Source of the DNA: Utricularia gibba | Taxonomy: Eukaryota; Streptophyta; Magnoliopsida; Lamiales; Lentibulariaceae | Assembly (NCBI GenBank): GCA_002189035.1 | Contig: CM007991.1 | Location: forward strand, 3,906,001-3,970,000 | DNA: 64,000 nucleotides | Reading direction: 5' to 3' | Part shown: one piece after another, positions 21,161 through 32,486 of the stretch | Numbering within the stretch: the stretch's first letter is position 1 | Layout: each line of letters begins with the position of its first letter | Position numbers and translations under genes: made by a program | The notes under the pieces: model-generated | Told to the model about the DNA's origin: nothing | What the model saw: the letters and a program-made list of their open reading frames with translations, nothing else | Database searches by the model: none

Positions 21161-23567
21161 CCTTTTAGCGAATAAAAATAAAGTTGATTCCCTTGTAAAA
21201 AAAAAGGGAGGAATAAAAATGCGATTAATGCATTTGAAAATTAAGTAAGTGTGCATTTATATTCCGCTCCCTTGGATACTGGTCTTGGAACATACATAAA
21301 CTTGTCTAATGTTCATTTTGACTAAGTATTATTTTTTAAAATATTTAAACACTGTTTTATACTAAAAAAATTCATGTGAATTTTAACTGCAAAACTGAAA
21401 TATAATAATACGCATATTGATTATTTCTACTAAGTGTATTAAAATAAAAAAAAATTCATGCATTAATTTCAATAAAATCTATATTTTAAAATACTCATGG
21501 CTACCCTTAACCATTCTAATTTCAATACAATTTAGCATTTGTCATATGACTCCTATATTACATGGGAATCAATACGGAATACAACAATTATGAAATATGT
21601 AAAATAATATGGTTAATTAATAAAATATTTTATAAATTTTTTAGTTCAATAATAAATTGATTTCTAAAGCTCATATATCATATTAAATCATTTTACAAGT
21701 TCAAAAACTTCATATTTCATACATTTGTAGGAAATGATGTTTTCAAGTATTGTGTATTTCACATCCTAATCTGATGAAATAAAATTCTGATTTAATGAAT
21801 AAGTTTTGACTATTTAATTATTCTTTCAAATATCATACCTTTTGGAATAAGAGAGAACTGAATATGCAACCTCAAACCTCAAGGTATGCATGCTTACCAA
21901 ATAGGCTACCATAACATTGTATTTTTTTTATATGTATTCAATATATATATATATAATTTCCAAGTATTATAATAAATGATAAATCATTTAATCGATTGAG
22001 TTTAATATTTAATAATGTTATTCATCTTAGTTGTATAATTGGATTTCATATGTGCTCGATTGTTACTTCATATTCTAAATTTTAACACCAATGTCATAAC
22101 AGTGTGGCACTTATCAAAAATTTCATAATATCATGTATTTAAGTCCCAACACTAATGAGGCTTAAGTTACAATATATGTTTTTGGAATTGTCGCAATATT
22201 ATATATAAAATTATTTTTTTATAATATAATTTCAACTTTATTTCACATCCAACAAATTAAAACGTATTACCAAATAAACAAAATGGTTTTTTATAGGATG
22301 AGTTGGAGTGAGTCAAAGCAAGGGTTTGATGATGTGGGAGAGTGGGTGGGCTGCCCGTCCCCATCCCTGCGTAGGAGCAGCAGGCAGCCACATGCTCGTG
22401 GCCACCGGCGCTGTTTTTGGCGTGAAAACGACGGCACCCCATCTCTCAAAAGAGACGGGTGTCGGGGGACAGGGGCGATGTACCGAATCCCCGCTTTCAC
22501 ACCTGTAAAAGATTTCCCAAAACCTTTTTTCTTCGCCGCAATGGTGATGCTTATCAGCAGCAGCCCTGTATTGTGTTTGGCACTCCGATGAGGAGGATCT
22601 GAGGCACGCTGTTTCCTCCCCACACCAGCCACAGGCCAAGTGTCTTTTCTCTATTGGAATCATCAAAATAAAGAAACACGAGGACTGTGTTGTATTGCTT
22701 GAGTTCCTGATTCGGGAAAATGAAAACAGTAAAATACCACAACTCACAACACCAACACTGTGAGAGTATGTAGTACGTATTGAAATTTAGAATTGGATAA
22801 ATCATAAAATTATACATGAAAGTATACGTGAATACCAAATATATAATAAATGTAAATCATATTAAAAAATTAAATACAATCAATTATTAATAATCTATAA
22901 TTATTTCATTTTCATTTTATTGTATATTTTAATAATACCGACATCCTATCTACAAGGAAGAACAGTTCCGGGTTGCCAATGGATCGGTGAAGATGGATCC
23001 GTATATACACCCACCCAGTAGGTAGACAAGTGAATTGTCATTGGATTGTCACCTGATTTCCCAACAAGTAACACGTGATGAATATCATCTCTTTGTTAGA
23101 GATTAGACTTAAAAAACGTGACTATTTGTTGTTTTTTAAAATAATTTTATGTAAATAAACATGTATTATATAATTCAATTGAGGTATATTTGACAAATAA
23201 GGCTTGTTTTGTTTTATTAATTTTTTGAAATGAAAAATATTAAATAAAAGATTAATTATAAAAATTATATTACTTAATTTTTATCTATTTTAAAAACATA
23301 TTATATTATAATATTAAATTACATAATAATTTAATATATATTTTTATTTTATTAAATTTTTATAATATGATTTTATTTTATCTCATAAATACTTTTACAA
23401 TCCATTATGTTCCCATAATTTTAAAATTGATTATATTTTACATACTAATTTCATATATTTTAGGCATAATTGATTGAAATCTATTAAAAATTGAATAAAA
23501 AGTAATTAAATTTAATAACTCAGAAGGAGTGAGGTGGCGGTCCGTCACATGCGCAGTAAATGGTTGT
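21161..23567. other. AT-rich intergenic spacer with one GC-richer island
   Basis: The spacer is AT-rich throughout except 22,280-22,700. There, composition becomes balanced and open frames of 102-144 codons occur on both strands. None shows a known domain, a conserved signal or plausible splice partners, so I do not call a gene. The last 600 bases before 23,520 are again extremely AT-rich. Confidence 0.45.
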
Positions 23568-23887
23568 GGGCCTGGGCCGATACCCAAACCTAAAACTCTC
23601 AGTCAGTGAGTCAGTCGCGACGGTGTGGATGGACTCTGTCGGTCGGTCATGACTGAGCCCATGACAGAGCAGACTGGAACTTCCAGTGGTCCCCACCTCC
23701 GGACTCCAAATGAGGCATTCAAATCCCATTCATCACACACTTCTAAAATCCATTCCCGATGTTGGGTTTACACGTCAACCGTAAAAAGTGCAGCCCTAGC
23801 TCCTCCCCCGCCCGCTGTTATGGCCCCCCAGTATTCCCCCACGTCACTTTCGCCGCCCCCGATGTCGTTTTTTCCTCCGCTTCCGAC

Positions 23888-23894
23888 TATAAAT
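23888..23894 (+). promoter_or_regulatory. TATA box of the gene at 23930
   Basis: TATAAAT in the context cgactataaattcg, 36-42 bases before the proposed ATG. Site II-like repeats (tgggcctgggccg) lie at about 23,568-23,580. The close spacing supports the start at 23930 rather than the longer open frame that begins at 23759, although it leaves a very short leader. Confidence 0.5.
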
Positions 23895-23929
23895 TCGTCG
23901 CCCGTTTCCTATTCTTGCTCCGTTCGGAG

Positions 23930-24445
23930 ATGGAAGAGTCGGACGGGGCAAGGAAGCGGGTACGGGATTATGATGACTGTTTGGGAGACACAGCGGTGAA
24001 GAGGTTGAAGGAGGACCTCCTCGATAACTCCGTCGACGATTATTATGCCTCAACCACGGCGGAGGATGATCTGGTCTCGTTTATGAAGAGATTCGAGGAG
24101 GAGATATCGGGATCCGTGGTTGCGGAGGATGGAGAAGCCTCCGCACCGGATCCGCGTGAGTTTTCCACCAATCTCGGTTACTTGTTGAAGGCATCAGACG
24201 ATGATCTCGGCATTCCGGCGGCTCCCGAGGCCGTTGTTGTGGCGGAGGAGGAAGTAGGTTCCGCAACGGAGTCCATTCCGTGGGAACTGAACCCGTTTGA
24301 GCCGGATTACGGTGACACGAGCAGTTTTTGGTTTCTGGAACTGGATAACGGTGACGGGGAGTGTGTGCGCTGTTTTGAGCAATCGGATCTCGGGTTTGGA
24401 TCCGAGGAATGCTCATTCAGACCCGGAAGTCTGTGGGCAGAATAG
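23930..24445 (+). CDS. Uncharacterised acidic plant protein, single exon
   Basis: A 171-residue intronless protein starting MEESDGARKRVRDYDD. The frame extends 57 codons further upstream, but that part overlaps the TATA box and lacks conserved character, so the ATG at 23930 is preferred. It begins with a basic KRVR segment and a KRLKEDLLDN helix. DLVSFMKRFEEEI and LGYLLKASDDDLG follow; these two blocks are, as I recall them, shared by a plant family with no assigned biochemical role. The C-terminal half is acidic with aromatic residues (FWFLELDNGDGE), which could act as an activation or interaction surface; that is inference. The gene faces starch synthase II tail to tail with only 243 bases between stop codons. 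Confidence 0.75.
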   Translation: MEESDGARKRVRDYDDCLGDTAVKRLKEDLLDNSVDDYYASTTAEDDLVSFMKRFEEEISGSVVAEDGEASAPDPREFSTNLGYLLKASDDDLGIPAAPEAVVVAEEEVGSATESIPWELNPFEPDYGDTSSFWFLELDNGDGECVRCFEQSDLGFGSEECSFRPGSLWAE

Positions 24446-24688
24446 TAATTAACATCAGTTACGTAGACCCTGTTTCCCCCCTAGTTGCTGTAATATGCCT
24501 CTTTTGTCGTGCGTTTGACAAAAACGTCATTCAAATGCAAATGACTCGCACGCTCTCGTGCGTTTCCGGTCGACCGTTAAATACAGGCACACGCCGAAGA
24601 GGCACCCGTGCAGCAAAGAGTATATTTATTTTCCGACAAAGAAATAAAAGGTTTGGTTAATTCGGTGCCAAAAATGAAGGGCCGGAGT

Positions 24689-27600
24689 TCACCACTGATA
24701 CTTGGCTGCTACGAGGACTTCTTCGTAAATTTGAGCAGCATGATCCCAGCTCAAATCCTGCATCATTCCTCGTCTCTGCAAACCCTCCCAGCTCTTCTTA
24801 TACTCACGATATGTCAACAAACAGTTCCCCAGTGCACTTATCAGTTCATTTGCCTCTGCTCTCGGGAACGTCCATCCAAGCCCAGATTCATCAAAGGGAT
24901 TGAAGGGGATCACGGTGTCTCTCAGGCCACCCACTGCATGGACCACCGGAACCGTCGCGTACCGCATGGCGTACAGCTGATTCAGCCCACATGGCTCGAA
25001 TCTTGACGGCATTAGAAGGATATCCGCACCGGCGGTTATCCGGTGAGCTGTTTTCACTGAGAACCCGACCCAACCTCTGACCTTGTCCCTGTATTGGCCT
25101 TCAAAGTGTCTCAGCATGTCTTCCAGATCCGGCCGGCCGGTGCCTAGCATGACCAGCTGTGTGTCCTGGCCCATCATCCATGGAATCACTTCACCTATGA
25201 TATCAATGCCCTTTTGGTGATCAAGTCTCCCGATGAAGGCAATCAACGGGACATCTGGCCGCACTGGGAAGCCGAGCTCTCTCTGGAGTGCTGTCTTGCA
25301 GTGAGGCTTTCCTTCTAGAAGAGTGTCAAGGGAATAGTTCACGTAGCCGTCACTCTGAAGGTAAATATCCGTCTCTGGGCTCCAGTCGTTCGGGTCAATG
25401 CCGTTCACGATGCCTCTTAGCTTCCAGTCATTCTCAGCAACAATGCCGTGCAGACCCCAGCCACCTTCAGGAGTCTTTATCTCCCAAGCATATCCGTGGC
25501 TCACAGTAACAACTCGGTCAGCAGCTTTGATACCCGCAGCGAAGATGTTCATGTGTTCCCCTCCGACTGGATCGTAGAACTTAAAATGTTCCAAGTAGTG
25601 CTCTGGAAGACCCACAATCCGAAACTCATCTACAGGGCCACGCCCCTGAAAGCATGGAGAAATCATAAGGATAAACAACAGCAAGGATGAGTAGGATGAA
25701 TGCAGCCAAGCACAGGGAGGGGATTATAATGCTTCTAGTACAAACCTGGTGAGCGATATTATGGATGACAAGAACTGCCCTGGTGTATTGCATCAGTCCA
25801 TGGTCTCGGTAGTAAGCCTTGAGGTAGACTGGCAGTAAGGCAGTATGCCAATCGTTTGCAATGAAAACCAGGTTGCCATCTCCATAGCATACTCCACCAC
25901 ATGGAACATACCATGGAACCTGTAACCGCCGCATATAAGACATGTTGCCAATATCTTGTGCGTAGTAAACAAGAGCGCATCTTACCTCAACTGCAGTTTT
26001 GCAAAACAAAACCATACGCTTCAGAATATCCTGTGACAAAACATGAACTTTAGAAACTACAATTGGGAGTAAGCACTGGCACCTAGACAAATGTTGGTAC
26101 CAGTGCGTGCAAAGGCTGATTCTTTGTTAAGAAAAAGTTTACTTACGGCACGGCTTCCTCCATATATGTTATTTTCCATGTGCCGAAAAATGGGGCTCTC
26201 GATGAAGACAAAATCGACACCATCTATGTAGGCATGAAAGAAATTTACCTCCATATCCTGTGAAATTTAATGTGGGAACCAAAATACATGAGCTAGAATT
26301 AGCTTAAAATCAATACTTCAAAAGTAGAAGACTGTCACCTGGCCATCCACTTTATATCTCCTGCTAACACCTGTATCTTGAGCATCAGCATAAGCGCTAT
26401 AGCGAGGCATGATGACCTTTGATTAGCAGAGTAGAAAAGATTTAGCTGGAGAGTTCAGACAACTTAGTTAGTTTACACCAGCACACAACAGTTACCATGA
26501 CTCGGTGTCCTCTCCGAGCCAAGGCCTTTGGTAGAGCTCCAGCAACATCTCCAAGCCCACCTTGCACAAAAGATGAATTGGTTGTGTGAAATGAACAGAT
26601 CCCAATTTGAATTGATCGAAAAATTAAATATTTCTTTTAATAGGTTGGGACCAAAATAGCATCACCTTTAAATATTAAAGGCTCAAAATATGTTTTAATG
26701 GTTGTATACCTGTTTTAATCCAAGGAGAACACTCACAAGTAACCAATATTACATTCATTACGTTGGCCCCAGCGAGAGGAGGGGGTTTTACATCTTCATC
26801 TTTAGGATCTCCAAAATCAAGATTTGGCTCTGCTTCACTTGAATCTTCCTGTTGCTCATACTTCTCGCTCGGCAATGGCTCAGAATCATTTATGCACAAT
26901 TTCTCTCCAACATCTCCTTCTGATGTTCGTGATGGAGAGATGATACTCCCAGACGTGCATTCCAATTCCTGGGAAAAGTCTTTATCTGAAAATTGAACTT
27001 CAACAGGTTCCACAGTCACAGGTTGCAGCTTCAGTGTTTTGACATCCTCAGAAAAAGTAGATTCAATGCGTTGCTTGAGAATGGTTGCAAAAGGACTCCC
27101 ATCATTTAGATCCTCCCCACTTTCTTTTCCATCTGCAATACCTTATTCATTTAACCGAGAAAAACCGTAATAAATCATGATCATCTTTTTGTTGGAAGTT
27201 GCAACAAGTTGGAAAAAAAGTAGTGTGATTATGGTCCTAACTAGAGTAATTACTTACTTTCAGTGGCTGCAGCATCAAGAGAGGAAATCGCAACATCCTC
27301 GCCAAAAGCATGCCCTTCCAATTCCTCAAGATCGATCACGCTATTCTTAATCAACGAAACTACTTTCTTCCTTTCAGATATCTGACAACCAATGAGAAAG
27401 AAACAAAAAAATCCAAAAACCAACTCAGATGGTTGCCAACAAACACCACAACTACGAATGAAGAATGCAATAACATCACAAGAAACAAAGATGAAACCAA
27501 CCAGTCGTAAGAGATCTTTCTGTTTTTCGAGAACTATGTTGCTCTTGTCAATTGCGGTCTCTAAAGCATCCTTCGACACATTTTCATGCTCTTCAACCCC

Positions 27601-27831
27601 ATATCCCTCGATCGCAGCCTTTAAACGCTGCGCTTTCCAACACCTTCCCAGGCCACCGCGTCCAAGAGACAAATATATGCCGCTAGAAAATACCAAGTTA
27701 CTCGAAGTCCAATTTGTACGGTAGTCAGGAAGGCAACCAAACTCCACACATTTTCTGGGACACGTAGCAACCACCTTTGCATGGCCACTCGCTATTGAAC
27801 AACTTACAGAAAACATTCCCGATGATGCCAT
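24689..27831 (-). CDS. SS2: Soluble starch synthase II (granule glucan elongation), nine coding exons
   Basis: Exons, minus strand: 27502-27831, 27258-27381, 26710-27132, 26496-26560, 26339-26416, 26147-26257, 25986-26030, 25746-25919, 24689-25645. All borders are GT...AG and all phases agree, giving 768 residues. It transfers glucose from ADP-glucose to amylopectin chains in the plastid stroma. The first exon is Ser/basic-rich, as expected of a transit peptide, followed by a variable acidic arm. The GT5 catalytic domain starts near residue 280 with [20 protein letters not shown], carrying the ADP-glucose-binding KTGGL motif. The GT1 part includes [14 protein letters not shown], then [16 protein letters not shown] and the second glycine motif [10 protein letters not shown]. 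The C-terminus [18 protein letters not shown] identifies class II rather than SSI, SSIII or GBSS. A leader intron (27855-28212) precedes the ATG. Confidence 0.97.
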
Positions 27832-29172
27832 TTCACTTGTTTACTGTTTGTCCTCTGAGTAAATGTAAATTTTAAACGAATTCAAGTTGAAAGTACATAA
27901 ATCGAACACGGGGTTGATCGTCATCTAAATTTAAGCTTAAAGAAACTAGCCAGCGCTTGTTGTTTTTTTCTTTTAACCATTAATGCAGTGGGGAACATCA
28001 ACAGATCTTGCATTAGTAAAGTAGGTAGGAGTTCCCTGAACAAAACTCAGTTTCATAATTCAAATGCCGATAAGCAGCTACGAATGAATACCGAAGACCA
28101 ATTGAAAACGATGGAAGCAGTTTCAGTAACATCATCAATTCAAAGAAAAAATAAACCAGAATCACCACAAATGACGAAAGAACGGAAGGAATGGAGGGCT
28201 AGATATCTTTACCAATGTGATGGCAACAAATCTGGATGCTATCGAAGGGAAATGCCATGAGCATCGAGCACTCGTTCCGATGCTTTCTGCAACAACAGAA
28301 ACCCCCGAGGCTCTACGCGATTCTCTGTTCCCGTTTGAACGAACCAAGAAATTACACCACCCTCTTCTTCGGGAATGATGGTACATTGGGCTGCGCATCC
28401 CTTTGTATTGGGCTTCAACTTTTTGAGAATTTAACTGCTTTTTAAAATAAAAACTTGTTTACTTAAAAATAATTAAATAAATATTTTATTGATAGAATAA
28501 AATTTTAAATGAGAAAATTACAAACACAACATTTCAAGTTTACGTCAGTATAAAGAATTTAATTCTCAAATGTCAAAATTGCAAAAAAAAAAAAAAAAAA
28601 AACTCAAGTTGTAAAATAGTGCAACAAAAACTCAAATAATTTTATTAATTTAGAGTCAAACTTTTTACAAAAAAAGAAAATTAAGGTTCCTATGATACAA
28701 TTTTAAAACTTGGAGGATTAAACTATTTATATTGATTACAACTTGGATTGTCATGTGCAAACTGCACCCAATTTAAATATGAATTAAAATAAAAAATAAA
28801 CATAATATTCAAGAATTGTCAATATAGGACTGAAAAAGGAGAAATTAAAATAATAAAAATAATTTCGTAATAAGAAAATATCATTTTAACAAAAACAAAG
28901 TCATAATCTCATATATTATTCTTTAATTAAAAATCATTACCATAAAAATGTTTTTTTAAATATTATTTCAAAAATTTCACATTAATTTCAATATTTGTTG
29001 TATTTTTTTCCCATGGCAATATTTGTTTTTGTATGGTTTAAGTGTACGGACACGTCGGACAGTTGATGCATGCGGGACACGTGGACACGAGAGTTGACAA
29101 GCATTATCTCCCGTGTCTTCAATTATTCCGGGTGATTCTTCTGTCTAGCGGCAAGAGAAGCTGCGTCTTGAA
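27832..29172. other. SS2 leader region and AT-rich spacer to the USP gene
   Basis: Minus strand: the leader exon next to the ATG starts at 27854 (acceptor tttactcag), and the leader intron spans 27855-28212 with donor CATTG|GTAAAG. The first leader exon lies above 28,213, and TGGGCT-like elements at about 28,388-28,412 may be its promoter. From 28,440 to 29,040 is AT-rich spacer. From 29,042 the composition rises into the promoter or leader of the USP gene on the plus strand. Confidence 0.55.
28583..28602 (+). repeat. Poly-A tract (20 A)
   Basis: An uninterrupted run of 20 A in an AT-rich spacer. It could be a simple repeat or the tail of a degraded retroposed sequence; no retroposon body is recognisable next to it. 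Confidence 0.8.
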
Positions 29173-29999
29173 ATGGTTTCACCGAGGAAAGTGTTGGTGG
29201 CGGTGGATGACAACGAGGAGAGTTTCTACGCTTTGGAATGGACGGCGGATCAGATACTCAGGTACTCTCCGGCGGCTGAGACGGAGGAGGAGGCTGGCCC
29301 CGTCGTCACGTTACTCCACGTCTACCCGCCGTTTCAACCCTTCATCTACCCCCCCGGGCCAGGCACGCATTGTACTCACACCCATAAGTTCTCTTCCCGT
29401 TTCTGCAACTTGTTTATTTTCTGTCGAATCAATACGAGTGTTCTAAAGTGTGTCTCGATCCTCACACACATCGTAGTAGTCTACGCTACTCCAGCAGTGA
29501 TTTATTCAGTGAACAAAGCTCAAAAGGAAAAAGCTGCCATCATTCTCTCCCGGGGGCTCCGCATCTGCAAGGAGAAAAATGTATGGCCAAGCTACGTGAG
29601 CTAATGACCTTCTTCTTTCCCATTAAACCCACCTTCTTGCCTTTGATAAGGTGGAGGCGGAGACTCTGGTTCTGGAAGGGGATGCCAAGGACAAGATATG
29701 CGAGACTGCAGATGAGCTCCAGGTCGATCTCGTCGTCCTCGGCAGCCGCGGCCGCGGAGCGATCAAAAGGTTCTCCGATTCACGTAGATAATTAACTGTA
29801 AGAGATGAACACCCATGTTGACTTGCAGCACAATAACAGCAACAACGAAAATGGTTTCAGGGCGCTGTTGGGGAGCGTCAGCAGCTACTGCGCGCATAAC
29901 CTCCACTGCCCCGTCCTCATCGTGAAGCTGCCGCCTGATGAGGATAGCGTAGCCGGACCAGCACGTGGCTCCGGCAAGGACCTTGGGATCGGTGCGTAG
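29173..29999 (+). CDS. Universal stress protein (UspA-type), four exons
   Basis: Exons 29173-29362, 29477-29580, 29651-29769 and 29861-29999 give 183 residues. The first domain half is KVLVAVDDNEESFYALEWTA, with a predicted beta strand, nucleotide-contacting Asp and following helix. The end carries the ATP-binding signature G2xG9xG(S/T), read here as GSRGRGAIKRALLGSVS across exons 3-4, then HCPVLIVKLP. UspA-type plant proteins are small cytosolic ATP-binding proteins induced by drought, hypoxia or salt. The first intron is unusual. The best protein-preserving donor is GC (CCAG|GCACGC after YPPGP) with acceptor AG at 29475-29476; a weak GT donor ten bases later (ATT|GTACTC) would add a few residues. 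The AG at 29478-29479 is an alternative acceptor. Confidence 0.85.
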
Positions 30000-30672
30000 A
30001 TAGGGATCTTGGAAGCCTCTAGCTTTGTGATTTGTGAGTAAATAAGAATGCTAGAAGAACAATGTGAAAATTCCAAAATCAGAGGGGCGTTGCTAGTCTA
30101 TTTACCTAGTATTGGAATCCAACTAAAATCTGTAATTCGATGGCTGTAAGAAATTTATATACCACACACGTGCTTCCATGTTTCCTTTCCAGCGTACCCT
30201 CTCCTCTGCCTTGTCCTGTCCTTATGACATGGACCGCACCGCTTGAGTAGTTGGTGTAGTGGGATCGTGGTGACATTTGGAGCTCTGGAACACTGTACAA
30301 GTCGGCTACTTGAGTCGATCTTTGTTGTTATGAGGAAAATACTCTTGTTTTCATCTTCCATAATGAAAATAACATCTTAGTAGATGGCGCAAGGCAACCC
30401 TGGTGGGTCGTGGCGCTTGTGTTGCCGATTGATTACGGAATTGCAATGAGAATCTGATCTGGGGATCAACAACCACTGCTGTAGTGGGTTTAGAAAATGT
30501 GTATGTGGGTGCGCGCAACCAAGTCAATAATTGTGTGTGAAAGGTTCCAATCAGAATGGAGGCTTCCCCCACATGGTAGTCTTGATGTTTAATTTGTGGA
30601 ATCAGCGTCACGTTTTGTGGCTTCTGCATCACCCCAGAAGAGGAGGAAGAAGAACAGGAAGAAGGGAGCCAA
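30000..30672. other. Short intergenic region, USP 3' end to HMA gene promoter
   Basis: About 670 bases between two plus-strand genes. The first part is expected to be the USP 3' untranslated region and the last part the promoter and leader of the heavy-metal-associated gene. Minus-strand open frames here have no domain. Confidence 0.5.
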
Positions 30673-31341
30673 ATGGAGAAGAAGATAAAGAGTGGGAGCC
30701 GTACGCTGGCTTCAATGGAGTCATTGTCGGTGCCCATGGTGAGTAGTTTTTGTTTTTCTTATCACGATCTTAAATGATCTACAAATGAACCATCGTGTTA
30801 TAACACACAACACACAAATCATCGTGGTGTTCCTGTAGTGATTGGGGGATTTGAGGTGTGTCTGTTAGGTACAAGAAGTGGTGCTGTCGGTTGATCTTGG
30901 GTGCGAGGGATGCAGGGAGAAAGTAGCTCAGATCCTCCGGAGAATCAAGGGTAAGATTTCCGTCACCAGTTCCTCCGGCGAACAGATCCGCCACCGCCAC
31001 CACCGCAGTGAATTCTTTATCCTCGCCTACCTACTCTACCTAATATCTCTGCACTTCCCAATTAAAAAAAGAAGTGGAAGCAATCATCCCCATGTTCTTC
31101 TCTCCCTCTCACACACACAAACCCTAATTTACCTTGTTATTACAAACATGAAACCCTAAAATCTGTGTTTTTTGGGCGGCCCGTAGGAGAAGCAGAGTCG
31201 CTGGAGATCAGTGTGGTGGATAATACAGTAACATTAACTTGCACCGGTGGTCATAATGACCTTCAGGGAGAACAAATCGAACATGTCGGTCCGAGAAGGG
31301 GCATCTCCCAGTTGCTCTCTTGCTGGAAGGCAATGGCGTAA
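30673..31341 (+). CDS. Small heavy-metal-associated (HMA) domain protein, three exons
   Basis: Exons 30673-30738, 30869-30950 and 31187-31341 give 100 residues. The HMA fold starts at about residue 23 (VQEVVLSVDLGCEGC), with the metal-binding pair Cys34/Cys37 in the usual MxCxxC-like loop; Met is replaced by Asp-Leu-Gly. REKVAQILRRIKG, the first helix, and ESLEISVVDNTVTLTC, the next two strands, follow. Such stand-alone HMA proteins act as copper or cadmium carriers or are related to HIPP/HPP proteins. There is no C-terminal CaaX isoprenylation motif (it ends SCWKAMA), so it is an HPP-like rather than a HIPP protein. Another ATG at 30715 would shorten the N-terminus by 14 residues. No transit peptide is evident. 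Confidence 0.8.
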
Positions 31342-32486
31342 AATATGCCAATTGGAGATTTTTATGTAGGAATTTAAAACAATTCAAATTCCAGTGTTTT
31401 TTTTTTACTTTTATTAATAATATTCCAAATTGATTCTCAACTCATCAATGTCAATATTTTAAATTTCAGGAACATTTATAATTTCATATCTTTGAAATAA
31501 AATACTCCCGATTTTTTTAAAAAAATTTGATTATTTTTTTCCAATATTTTGTTTTTTTTTCATGAAATTCAAACACGATTAGGGCATGCTTGATACATCG
31601 GTTTGGCACTTTAAATGTGCGGGTTTAGAAAAACAAGTGCAATACCCCCATTGATTGCTTGGGGGAGATGAGATTAGATGTGTGTTTTTATAAATAAGGT
31701 CGTAAACGTAAATTAACATGTGTAATTAATATTTTAAATCATTTATATATAAATCTTCATTTCTAAATATTGTATCAAACTCAAATAATTTAAACACATT
31801 GTTACCCATAAACACTTATTCTATGATTTATTTAAATCCAAATAATTTAAACCTTACTAATTCTTTTATGAATAAGGGACTGGTTATTCTATTATCTTAC
31901 TCGGGCCACGAGGCCCATTATAGAGGTTGATTAGGGCCGGGTTGGGCCCAATTGGAGCTATTTTCCTAAAATAGCATTTATTTGGCGCAAGAAAAATGCA
32001 TATTAATTAAGTTGTAAACTGACAAAACTGCGAACATTTCTCCCGGGCCAACTTGTGGAATTTGAGGAATCACCGGAGATCGTTGCCTCCGGTAAATTGC
32101 TGTCTGCTGCACTTTAACTCGGAAGATTTCGTGTTTTCTATATTATCCAATGCTTCCTTGTAATTCTGATTTTTTTTTTTCGGTTTTGCTGGTGAACAGA
32201 TCTGAAAGTTTTTTTTTTTGTTGCTTTTGATTTAGTCGTTTCTTTTGGTTGTGAGACGGAGAGCGGCGTCTTCATCATCATCTTATTCTTTATGTTTCTC
32301 TTTCTTTAAGTTGTACGTGTGTGTTTATTTGTAAGTGAATCCGACGACAGATTTTTAACCTGATGGACTGAATTTCTTTGGAAACTAGAATTTTTTCTTT
32401 TCTACCTGGATTTTGTAAGAGATGATCTCGTTTTTGAGTTTTGAATTTTTATTTTAGCAATTTACAGCGAAAGCTTCTGGTACACA
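31342..32486. other. Spacer, promoter and leader of the PP2A A subunit gene
   Basis: Up to about 31,890 this is AT-rich spacer. Site II promoter elements follow (separate entry). The first leader exon ends at 32091 (ctccg|gtaaat). A leader intron ends at 32457 (tattttag) or 32467 (ttacag), shortly before the ATG at 32487. Confidence 0.6.
31902..31955 (+). promoter_or_regulatory. Site II motif cluster in the PP2A A subunit promoter
   Basis: tcgggccacgaggcccat and gttgggcccaatt provide three GGGCC/GGCCC elements within 54 bases, about 150 bases before the first leader exon. This is typical of constitutively expressed plant genes and fits a housekeeping PP2A subunit. Confidence 0.5.

Noticed and set aside
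22313-22747. Minus-strand open frame of 144 codons
   Set aside because: Not called as a gene: no domain, no conserved pattern, an equally open opposite strand. Kept only as a finding on the island.
23759-23929. N-terminal extension of the acidic protein gene
   Set aside because: It overlaps the TATA box at 23888 and has no conserved blocks; start at 23930 preferred.
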